This document shows positions 47,772 through 54,520 of a DNA stretch of 64,000 nucleotides, one piece after another. The stretch is from NCBI RefSeq assembly GCF_014212175.1, contig NZ_JACJVR010000032.1:1-64000 (forward strand), written 5' to 3'. Every line of letters begins with the position of its first letter. Position 1 is the stretch's first letter. Source of the DNA: Cohnella xylanilytica. GTDB taxonomy: Bacteria > Bacillota > Bacilli > Paenibacillales > Paenibacillaceae. Made by a program: the position numbers and the translations under genes. Under the pieces are notes generated by a model, which saw nothing but the letters and a program-made list of their open reading frames with translations, had not been told where the DNA came from and made no database searches.

Positions 47772-48559
47772 AATCCCGATCCCCCTTTCGGAAGACTTGC
47801 GCTCTCCGCCAGCAGTCCGCGAAGCGACGGACTGCCGCGCCGCCCGAACCGCTTCCTGTCGGCGTTCTCGGTCTTCTCGTGCCGCAGCAGGCGGCGCTCC
47901 AGCAGCCGGAACAGCCGTTCCAGCGCGAAGCTGATGACGAAGTAGATGATCGCGAGAACCAGGTAAGCCTCGACGAAGTGCTGGCCGACCGTGATCAGCG
48001 TCTGCGCCTTGCCGGTCATCTCCATGACGCCGAGGGAGAAGGCCAGAGACGTGTCCTTCAGCGTCGCGATGACGAGGTTCGCGAACACCGGAAGCGAGAT
48101 CGCCAGCGCCTGCGGCAACACGATGCGAACGAACGCCTGCGGCCCGGTCATGCCGACGGAATAGGCGGCTTCGACCTGTCCGCGGTCCACCGCGGCGACT
48201 CCCGCGCGGATCATCTCGGACATGAACGCCCCGGCGTGAAGCGAATAAGTCAAGACGACGAAGACGAGCACGGGGGTTCTCGTGACGTCCACGTTCGCCA
48301 GCTTGAGAATCTCCGGCAAGCCGTAGTAGATCAAGAACAGCTGGATCAAGATCGGCGTCCCTCGGAAAAAGGAGACGTAGACCTCCGATACCCGCTTCAG
48401 CACGGGCACCTTGTAGAGCCGGGGGAGGGCGACGAGGAAGCCGACGCCCAGCCCCAGCACGATGGACAGGCCGACGATCGTAAGCGTGACGTTCAACGTG
48501 GACAGCAGCTTCGGGAAGTAATCGAAGACGTACGCAAGGTCGAACTTGGCTCCGGGCAT
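47768..48559 (-). CDS. Amino-acid ABC transporter permease
   Basis: The 263-residue integral membrane protein has LNVTLTIVGLSIVLGLGVGF, SEVYVSFFRGTPILIQLFLI and the ATPase-contact loop GQVEAAYSVGMTGPQAFVRI. The tail after the last helix (about residues 225-263) is basic and longer than usual. The gene starts 21 bp after the binding-protein gene and couples to the second permease by an ATGA overlap. Confidence 0.95.
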   Translation of the reverse strand: MPGAKFDLAYVFDYFPKLLSTLNVTLTIVGLSIVLGLGVGFLVALPRLYKVPVLKRVSEVYVSFFRGTPILIQLFLIYYGLPEILKLANVDVTRTPVLVFVVLTYSLHAGAFMSEMIRAGVAAVDRGQVEAAYSVGMTGPQAFVRIVLPQALAISLPVFANLVIATLKDTSLAFSLGVMEMTGKAQTLITVGQHFVEAYLVLAIIYFVISFALERLFRLLERRLLRHEKTENADRKRFGRRGSPSLRGLLAESASLPKGGSGL

Positions 48560-48580
48560 ATTTCCCCACCCTTCCTGAGG

Positions 48581-49522
48581 CTACTTGACGTCTTGCGTGA
48601 AGTCCTGCCCGAGCCATTCCGTGCTCAGCTTGCCGAGCGTGCCGTCCGCCTTCAGCTCCTTGATCGCGCCGTCGACCGCGTCGGCCAGCGTCTGGGAGTC
48701 GGGATCGTTCTTGCGGAACACGAACAGGATATCGGCGGCCCCCAGCGAATCGCCCACGGTCTTCAGCTTGCCTTCCGGATCGATAAGGGGGAGCGCGAAG
48801 TCAGCTGCCAGCGTCGCGTAGACGCGGCCCGTCGCGATCTGGTTCACGGTATCGGCAGAGTTGCCGTTGGAATAGACGATTTTGATGGCGTTCTCTCCGT
48901 GCTCCTTGTTGTAGTTCTCGACGAGCTGGGCTTCCGCGCTCGTCGCTCCGACCAGCACCTTCTTGCCCTTCAGGTCGTCGAGCGTCTTGATCGGGTCGTT
49001 GTTGTCCTTGGCGACGACGATCTTGTTCACCCAGTGCGCATAGGGCTCCTTGTTGAACAGGTACTTCTCGGTGCGCTCCGGATTCTTCTCCATCTCGTGG
49101 GCGATGAAGTCGATCTTCTTCGTCTCCAGGCTGAGCAGCAGGTTGCCGAAGTCGTACGTCTGCAGCTCGAATTCGTAGCCCGGCAGCCGGTTGTCGATCT
49201 CCCGGACGAGCTCGACGTCGAAGCCGGTCAGCTTGCCCTTGTCGTCGAGGAACGCGACCTTAGGGAACTGGGTGCCCGTGCCGACGATGATTTTCTTGAC
49301 CTCCGCGGGCTTCTCGCTTGCCGACGCGCTCCCGCTTGCGCTTGCGCTAGGCGATTCCGACGCCGGGGACGACGAGGGCGACGCCGAGGACGACGACGTT
49401 GCGGCGACTGACGGACTTCCCGACGGCGATGCGGCTCCGTTCTCCTCCTTGCTGCCGCATCCGGCCAGAGTCAGCGCGAGCGCCGCGATTACTACCGATA
49501 CCGATAGCCAGGTTCTCTTCAT
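48581..49522 (-). CDS. Amino-acid-binding lipoprotein (ABC solute-binding, family 3)
   Basis: The 313-residue product has a lipoprotein signal ending in lipobox LAGC and then an unusually long Ser/Ala/Pro/Glu-rich spacer (about residues 25-72). The periplasmic-binding-protein type 3 domain includes KLTGFDVELVREIDNRLPGY, YDFGNLLLSLETKKIDFIAH, MEKNPERTEKYLFNKEPYAH and LKGKKVLVGATSAEAQLVEN. This resembles TcyA/TcyK/YxeM-type cystine or thioether amino-acid binders. It is the first gene of the seven-gene operon and sits about 30 bp after a candidate promoter-operator. Confidence 0.94.
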   Translation of the reverse strand: MKRTWLSVSVVIAALALTLAGCGSKEENGAASPSGSPSVAATSSSSASPSSSPASESPSASASGSASASEKPAEVKKIIVGTGTQFPKVAFLDDKGKLTGFDVELVREIDNRLPGYEFELQTYDFGNLLLSLETKKIDFIAHEMEKNPERTEKYLFNKEPYAHWVNKIVVAKDNNDPIKTLDDLKGKKVLVGATSAEAQLVENYNKEHGENAIKIVYSNGNSADTVNQIATGRVYATLAADFALPLIDPEGKLKTVGDSLGAADILFVFRKNDPDSQTLADAVDGAIKELKADGTLGKLSTEWLGQDFTQDVK

Positions 49523-49554
49523 GTTTTTGTTCCTCCACCCCGAATGTGTGATAA

Positions 49555-49586
49555 CTTATAATTCCGACCTGTTAAGTTAGAATTAT
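49555..49586 (-). promoter_or_regulatory. Inverted-repeat operator overlapping the promoter of the thioether-uptake operon
   Basis: ATAATTC (49558-49564) and GAATTAT (49580-49586) form an inverted repeat with a 15-bp centre. On the minus strand a TATAAG -10-like hexamer (49555-49560) overlaps one arm and the -35 region is poor, a layout typical of LysR-activated promoters. The LysR gene lies just upstream at 49770. Confidence 0.5.
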
Positions 49587-49769
49587 GTTGAGAACAATTT
49601 ATCACTCGGGCCCAGTGCCGTCAATGCGCCGGATAATAGAGAAATTCTATAGTTGGATATAACAATTCGATCGATCGGTTTGGACGGTTTTTACGGGTAT
49701 ACAGGTGAATGGGGCTTCAGGGCTTCAGGGTTACGAGGTCGGTTACGGCGTGACCGGCAGCTCCCGGCG

Positions 49770-50654
49770 TTACGGCTTCGCCAGCCGTTCCCGCCCGAGC
49801 TCGGCGAACGCCTGGAGGAATTCGGAGAACTCTCCCTGCAGGGCGATGACGTTCGTCTGCATCGAGATGCCGGCCGTCTCGGGGAACTCGATCGGGTACA
49901 GCTTCCCTTCCGCCACCTCTTGCCTCGCGCACAGCCCGGGCAGGAAGCAGATTCCTACTTTTTGCAGCACAAGCTTCTTGGCCGTCTCCGAGTTGTCCGT
50001 CTGGATCTCGAGCTGCGGAGGGTGGTTGAGCGATTCGAAAATGCGGTGGATCCGCAGCCAGTCGAGCGCGCCGCATTCGAAGAAGACGAGCGGCTCATGG
50101 CCGATCGCTTCGATCGTCAGGCGGCCGTTCCCGATGAACGGGTGGCCCTCGTAGACGTGAAGGCGGATCGGATCCTCGATCAGCTTCACCGACTTCAGGT
50201 TCGGATGGTTGACGTTGCGGACGAACCCGATGTCGATCTCCTTGTTCAGGACGCGGTTCACGAGATCGTCCGTCACGCCGGTCTGCAGCTTGAATTGAAT
50301 GTGGGGATACTTCCGCTTCATAGGCGGAAGCAGCTGGGGCAGGATGTAATTCGCCACGGACACGGTGCAGCCGATCCGAAGCTCGTCCGGCAGCTTCTTC
50401 TTCTGCTGCACGTGCTGCTTCCCCTTCTGGAACGTCTGCAGCAACTGCTGGGCGTAGGGCAGGAACCGCTTGCCCTCTTCGGTAAGCTGCACCTGCTTGC
50501 CGATCCGGTCGAACAGCTTGCAGTCGAGCTCGCGCTCCAGCGACTGAATCCGGGCGGACACCGACGGCTGCGACAGGAAGAGAGCGTCCGCCGCTTTGTT
50601 GAAGCTTCCGAAGTGGATGACGTACACGAACGCTTCCATGTTCTCGATATTCAT
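49770..50654 (-). CDS. LysR family transcriptional regulator
   Basis: Residues about 1-62 form the LysR helix-turn-helix (MEAFVYVIHFGSFNKAADAL, FLSQPSVSARIQSLERELDC, KLFDRIGKQVQLTEEGKRFL) and residues about 90-290 the two-lobed effector domain (ELRIGCTVSVANYILPQLLP). It lies directly upstream of the cystine-type ABC operon in the same orientation, 247 bp before the first gene, a position like that of YtlI ahead of the B. subtilis ytmI operon. I take ATG 50654 (MNIENMEAF), with AGGG about nine bases upstream. O-acetylserine or a thioether derivative are possible effectors by analogy only. Confidence 0.93.
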   Translation of the reverse strand: MNIENMEAFVYVIHFGSFNKAADALFLSQPSVSARIQSLERELDCKLFDRIGKQVQLTEEGKRFLPYAQQLLQTFQKGKQHVQQKKKLPDELRIGCTVSVANYILPQLLPPMKRKYPHIQFKLQTGVTDDLVNRVLNKEIDIGFVRNVNHPNLKSVKLIEDPIRLHVYEGHPFIGNGRLTIEAIGHEPLVFFECGALDWLRIHRIFESLNHPPQLEIQTDNSETAKKLVLQKVGICFLPGLCARQEVAEGKLYPIEFPETAGISMQTNVIALQGEFSEFLQAFAELGRERLAKP

Positions 50655-50821
50655 CGTCATTCACCCTACTTTTCCAATGAAATAAGTCGGATTAATAGCG
50701 TGATTCCATGTTAGTCGTTGAGGAAGACCCTGTCAATACGGGAAAAGGCGTGGGTCCTGCGTCGCGCCTCTCCTCTCTCTCGTTTCCCATTGCTCTCGCC
50801 TTGCCGTCGTCGCTCCAGCCT

Positions 50822-50950
50822 TAAGTACCTCAGCTGCTGAGTCAATTTCGCCCTACCCGCCGTTTCCCGCCGTAAGTAGCTCAGCCATTGAGTCAATTTT
50901 GCTCTACCCGCCGTTTCCCGCCGTAAGTAGCTCAGCCATTGAGTCGCTCA
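50822..50950 (+). repeat. 51-bp tandem repeat family A, about 2.5 copies
   Basis: Units starting TAAGTA.CTCAG..., followed by GAGTCAATTT and CGCCGTTTCCCGCCG, begin at 50822, 50873 and 50924, an exact 51-bp period. The last copy is truncated after GAGTC. No gene is present in 50655-51136; the frame that reads through the repeats looks like an artefact of the periodicity. Confidence 0.85.
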
Positions 50951-50969
50951 ACCTTCCCTTGGACACGAT

Positions 50970-51126
50970 GCGTAACCTGATTACTCTCTTGGTCGGTGTA
51001 GCGGTACTTGGGACGGATGTGAGGAACCTGATTACTCTCTTGGTCGGGGAAGCGGCACTTGAGATGAATGTGCGTAACCTGATTACTCTCTTGGTCGGTG
51101 TAGCGTACTGGGGACGGATGTGCGAA
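50970..51126 (-). repeat. 51-bp tandem repeat family B, three copies
   Basis: The core AACCTGATTACTCTCTTGGT begins at 50974, 51025 and 51076, again an exact 51-bp period. Each copy is followed by GTAGCG or a similar word and GGGACGGATGTG. Its complement starts AAGTACC, like one unit of family A, so the two arrays may be diverged relatives facing each other. Confidence 0.85.
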
Positions 51127-51136
51127 GCCTGTCTGC

Positions 51137-51718
51137 TTACTTGACCAAGGACAGGACGGCGTCGACCGATTGTTGGACGAACGAACGCTCCGGGCGCGCC
51201 TTCAGCATGACGGTTACGCCGATGAGGGCGACCACGAGCGTGCGGGCGAGAGGCTTCGCCGCCAGGTCGGCCGACAGCTCGCCCGAGCGGATGCCGCGTT
51301 CGAGCGTCTCTGCGAACAGAATGGACAGATACATCTGATGCTCTCTCGTCAGCAGCTCGAACTTCTCGTCGCGGGGAGCCATCTCCACCATCGCGTTGAT
51401 GCAGAAGCAGCCCCGATCGGGCCGCACCGAATACCCGTCCTCCACGACTTCTTCGAACAAGCGCCGGAAGCCTTCCTTGACGGAAGGCGAGCGTTGAAGC
51501 CGGGTTCGCAGATCGGACGCGTGAAAATGGGAGTACCTGCGCAGGGCGGCCTCGAACAGCCCCAGCTTGTCTCCGAACGTGGAGTAGAGACTGGGCCGCT
51601 GAATGCCCATGGCATTCGTCAGATCGCTTAACGAAGCCGCTTCATATCCCTTCTCCCAGAACAGGCGCATCGCCGCCTCCAACGCTTGATCCACGTCGAA
51701 TTCCTTTGTCCGAGCCAT
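51137..51718 (-). CDS. TetR/AcrR family regulator
   Basis: The 193-residue product has the N-terminal TetR helix-turn-helix (FDVDQALEAAMRLFWEKGYE, ASLSDLTNAMGIQRPSLYST, FGDKLGLFEAALRRY) and a helical ligand domain with RGCFCINAMVEMAPRD, close to the YezE/ComR-like group. ATG 51718 (MARTKEFD) follows AAAAGGGG; the ATG at 51739 lies in the operator and has no ribosome binding site. It is divergent from an MFS exporter gene, and matching palindromes sit at both promoters, so autoregulation and repression of the exporter are strongly suggested. Confidence 0.94.
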   Translation of the reverse strand: MARTKEFDVDQALEAAMRLFWEKGYEAASLSDLTNAMGIQRPSLYSTFGDKLGLFEAALRRYSHFHASDLRTRLQRSPSVKEGFRRLFEEVVEDGYSVRPDRGCFCINAMVEMAPRDEKFELLTREHQMYLSILFAETLERGIRSGELSADLAAKPLARTLVVALIGVTVMLKARPERSFVQQSVDAVLSLVK

Positions 51719-51737
51719 CCGCGCCAGCCCCTTTTCC

Positions 51738-51751
51738 ATACCGAACAGTAT
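51738..51751. promoter_or_regulatory. TetR operator copy 1
   Basis: ATACCGAACAGTAT is a near-perfect inverted repeat of the ATAC.GAAC.GTAT form. It lies just after the predicted tetR transcription start. Confidence 0.6.
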
Positions 51752-51762
51752 TTTATAAATCC

Positions 51763-51791
51763 ATTTTAATGAACGCCCCTTTCCTTGTCAA
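51763..51791 (-). promoter_or_regulatory. Promoter of the TetR gene
   Basis: On the minus strand a perfect TTGACA (51786-51791) and TAAAAT (51763-51768) are 17 bp apart. Confidence 0.7.
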
Positions 51792-51824
51792 ATGCCCATA
51801 AACCCCAAAACATAAATCCCACCC

Positions 51825-51854
51825 TTGACAAAATCAAACCGGATCGACTATAGT
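51825..51854 (+). promoter_or_regulatory. Promoter of the MFS exporter gene
   Basis: A perfect TTGACA (51825-51830) and TATAGT (51849-51854) are 18 bp apart. The predicted start (about 51861) is 10 bp before operator copy 2. Confidence 0.7.
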
Positions 51855-51870
51855 TTCGTCATTCATATCA

Positions 51871-51882
51871 TACCGTTCGGTA
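51871..51882. promoter_or_regulatory. TetR operator copy 2
   Basis: TACCGTTCGGTA is a perfect 12-bp palindrome lying just downstream of the exporter promoter, where bound repressor would block transcription. Confidence 0.6.
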
Positions 51883-51946
51883 CGTTATAGCATGCGGTGC
51901 GGTTCTACTGCTGCCGACCCGAACAAAAGGAGTGTCGACCGAAACC

Positions 51947-53188
51947 ATGAGCGTCTCTCAGACGAACGCCGATCCGGCGAAGCAAGCGGATGCGCGACGA
52001 GGCCGAAACCGAAGACGAAGCAGCCCCAGACCCCGGCGAACGGCTCCAGCGCTCGCGGCGGCGAGCGGATTGGCCGTCGCCAACGTATACTACGCGCAGC
52101 CGCTGCTCGACGAGATGGCCGGCGATCTCGGCATCGCCCCGTCGACCGTCGGCATCGTCGTCACGGTAACGCAGCTCTGCTACGCGCTTGGGCTGCTATT
52201 GCTCGTTCCTCTCGGCGATCTGTGGAACCGGCGGCGGCTGATCGCCTTCCAGATGCTGCTCTCCGCGGTCGTTCTGACGTCCGCCGGACTGGCGCGATCG
52301 GCCGCGGCGCTGCTCGCCTCCCTCGCTCTAACCGGTCTTCTCGCCGTCGTGACCCAGACGCTCGTCGCCTATGCGGCGGACTTGGCCGACGAACGCGAAC
52401 GGGGCCGCGCCGTCGGGCAAGTGACGAGCGGCATCGTCGTCGGCATCCTGCTCGCCCGGGCGGTGTCCGGCCTGCTCGCGGATGCCGCCGGATGGCGCTC
52501 CGTGTACCTGCTCTCCGCGGCGGCCATGCTCGGCATGTCGATTTTCCTATCGAGACGTCTTCCCGCGGCCGACCCGGAGCGGGCTTCGCTCTCCTACGTT
52601 CGGCTGCTGCGATCGACGCTCTCGCTGTACGCCCAAGAGCGCATCCTTCGCGTTCGCGCCTTTCTCGCGCTTCTATTGTTCGCCTCGTTCAGCATCCTGT
52701 GGACTTCCCTCGTGCTGCCCTTAAGCGAGCCGCCGCTCTCCTTGTCCCACGCGGCCATCGGAGCCTTCGGCCTGGCGGGAGCGGCCGGGGCGATCGCGGC
52801 GTCCCGGGCGGGACGGCTCGCCGACCGGGGCTACGGGCAGAGAACGACCGGCGTCTCGCTCGTTCTGCTGCTTCTCTCCTGGCCGGCGATCGGTCGCATC
52901 CAATCCCTGCCGCTCCTGATCGCGGGAATCGTCCTGCTGGACCTGGCCGTTCAAGCCGTCCACGTAACCAACCAGAGCTTCATTCTGGCCTCTCGCCCGG
53001 AGGCCAGGAGCCGGTTGACCGCCGCGTACATGGTGTTCTATTCCATCGGCAGCGCTTCGGGGGCCATCGCCTCGACCCATGTGTACGACCGATGGGGGTG
53101 GAACGGCGTATGCTGGCTCGGGGCATCGGTCAGCGCGGCGGCTCTCCTCTTCTGGGCCGCGACCCGAACGTCGCCTTCGACAAAATAA
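51947..53188 (+). CDS. MFS transporter, drug-exporter type
   Basis: The 413-residue product has an unusually basic N-terminal tail (ARRGRNRRRSSPRPRR) and then about twelve membrane helices. The first helix region ALAAASGLAVANVYYAQPLL is characteristic of the YnfM/YgaY-like MFS group, and the loop LGDLWNRRRLIAFQ is motif A. The start is uncertain: ATG 51947 is 14 bases after AAAGGAG, whereas the GTG at 51932 overlaps that site. Control by the divergent TetR regulator suggests efflux of a toxic compound, not identified here. Confidence 0.92.
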   Translation: MSVSQTNADPAKQADARRGRNRRRSSPRPRRTAPALAAASGLAVANVYYAQPLLDEMAGDLGIAPSTVGIVVTVTQLCYALGLLLLVPLGDLWNRRRLIAFQMLLSAVVLTSAGLARSAAALLASLALTGLLAVVTQTLVAYAADLADERERGRAVGQVTSGIVVGILLARAVSGLLADAAGWRSVYLLSAAAMLGMSIFLSRRLPAADPERASLSYVRLLRSTLSLYAQERILRVRAFLALLLFASFSILWTSLVLPLSEPPLSLSHAAIGAFGLAGAAGAIAASRAGRLADRGYGQRTTGVSLVLLLLSWPAIGRIQSLPLLIAGIVLLDLAVQAVHVTNQSFILASRPEARSRLTAAYMVFYSIGSASGAIASTHVYDRWGWNGVCWLGASVSAAALLFWAATRTSPSTK

Positions 53189-53212
53189 ACAGGCCACGAA
53201 GCCGTGACCTGT
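53189..53212 (-). terminator. Hairpin between convergent MFS and peptidase genes
   Basis: ACAGGCCACG pairs with CGTGACCTGT around AAGC. On the minus strand it is followed by TTATTTTG, so it most likely ends the peptidase transcript. Confidence 0.6.
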
Positions 53213-53251
53213 CGTTAGCGCGTATGAACCTTCCTCCGCCGTACTAGCTTC

Positions 53252-54379
53252 TTACCCGATCCGGGTCAGCGTCTTCGGGAAGCTCGTCAGCACCCGAACG
53301 CTCCCGTCTTCCCGGATATATACGTCGTCCTCGATGCGGACGCCCCCGATCGACGGGACGTAGATTCCCGGCTCGACCGTGAACAGCATGCCCGGCTCCA
53401 GCGGATGCCGGTTCTCCCCGTGCAGCGACGGGAATTCATGGATGTCCATGCCGAAGCCGTGGCCGACGCGGTGCGTGAAGAACTCGCCGTATCCGGCGGC
53501 CGCGATCGTCTCGCGGGCGGCCCGGTCGACTTCGGCGACGGGCGAGCCGACGCGACCGGCCGCCGCGATGCCGGCGAGGTTCGCCGCCAGGACGGTCTCG
53601 TAGATTCGCTCCTGCTCCGCCGTCCCTTCCCCGACGAGGAACGTGCGGGTAATGTCGGAGCAGTACCCGTTCATCTTCACGCCGATATCGATGAGCAGGA
53701 AGTCGCCCCGGGCGATCGGCACCGCTTCGGGAACGCCGTGCGGCAGCGCCGAACGCGTCCCCGTCAGGACGATCGAATCGAACGAAGGCTTGTCGGCGCC
53801 GAGCCGCTTCATCTGGTATTCCAGCTCGGCCGTCAGCTCGAGCTCCGTCATGCCGATCTTCGCCTGCTTAACCGCGTGCTCCATTACCTTCTCGATCGTC
53901 TCGACGGCGACGGCGACCCGCGCGATCTCCTCTTCCGTCTTGCGGACTCTCAGCGAGTCGATGAAGCCGGTCAGATCCGCCAGCCGCGCCCCCGGGAACG
54001 CCTCCCCGAGCCGTTCCGCCCGATCCAAGGTCAAGAAGCTCTTCTCCACCCCGAGCGCGCCGACCGGACCGCCGGCCGCCGTCTCCCGCTTCAGGATCGC
54101 GTAGGCGTCGTCCGTATCCGACAGCGGCACGAGCCGCTTAGGAACGCCCGCTCCCGCCCGCGATGCCGCCTCGGCGTCGAGGGACGGCACGAACAGCGTC
54201 TCCTCGCCGGTTCTCGCGTCGAGGTACAAGGCGAGGAATCGTTCATGCGGCTCGGACAGGAATCCCGTGAAGTAATACAGATGAGTCGGATTGGAGATGA
54301 AGGCCGCGTCGATTCCGCCGTTACTCAGATGTGCCCGCAATTTCGCTTTTCTGGATGTCCACGCGTTTACGTCTGTCAT
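53252..54379 (-). CDS. M24 family metallopeptidase (Xaa-Pro dipeptidase-like)
   Basis: The 375-residue product has an N-terminal creatinase-like domain (about 1-135, IDAAFISNPTHLYYFTGFLS) and a C-terminal pita-bread domain. Expected dinuclear metal ligands are visible: two Asp in LIDIGVKMNGYCSDITRTFL, His in HRVGHGFGMDIHEFPSLHG, Glu in FTVEPGIYVPSIGG and Glu in VRIEDDVYI. It is cytosolic and probably cleaves Xaa-Pro dipeptides. AGGAG lies upstream of the ATG. It follows recQ (gap 141 bp with 8-bp repeats) on the same strand. Confidence 0.94.
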   Translation of the reverse strand: MTDVNAWTSRKAKLRAHLSNGGIDAAFISNPTHLYYFTGFLSEPHERFLALYLDARTGEETLFVPSLDAEAASRAGAGVPKRLVPLSDTDDAYAILKRETAAGGPVGALGVEKSFLTLDRAERLGEAFPGARLADLTGFIDSLRVRKTEEEIARVAVAVETIEKVMEHAVKQAKIGMTELELTAELEYQMKRLGADKPSFDSIVLTGTRSALPHGVPEAVPIARGDFLLIDIGVKMNGYCSDITRTFLVGEGTAEQERIYETVLAANLAGIAAAGRVGSPVAEVDRAARETIAAAGYGEFFTHRVGHGFGMDIHEFPSLHGENRHPLEPGMLFTVEPGIYVPSIGGVRIEDDVYIREDGSVRVLTSFPKTLTRIG

Positions 54380-54464
54380 AGGGCTTCCACTCCTCTCGCA
54401 ATCGGCTGCCCGGCTCGGCCTCCGTTAATCTATCGTCCGCCGCAAGGCTGCAAAGCCGCCATAT

Positions 54465-54504
54465 CGCAAAATCGCAAAATCGCAAAACCGCAAAATCGCA
54501 AAAA
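54465..54504. repeat. 8-bp tandem repeat, five copies
   Basis: CGCAAAAT-type octamers run five times in a row (CGCAAAAT twice, CGCAAAAC, CGCAAAAT, CGCAAAAA) in the intergenic space between recQ and the M24 peptidase gene. Confidence 0.85.
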
Positions 54505-54520
54505 CCGAAAGGCCGCCAGG

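Noticed and set aside
47061-48617. 518-codon frame spanning both amino-acid permease genes
   Set aside because: The first half is an antisense-like frame over the other permease. The real gene starts at ATG 47771.
50899-51144. 81-codon frame with repeated RNLITLLVG units
   Set aside because: It arises because the 51-bp repeat period is a multiple of three. There is no ribosome binding site, and the frame crosses both unrelated repeat families.
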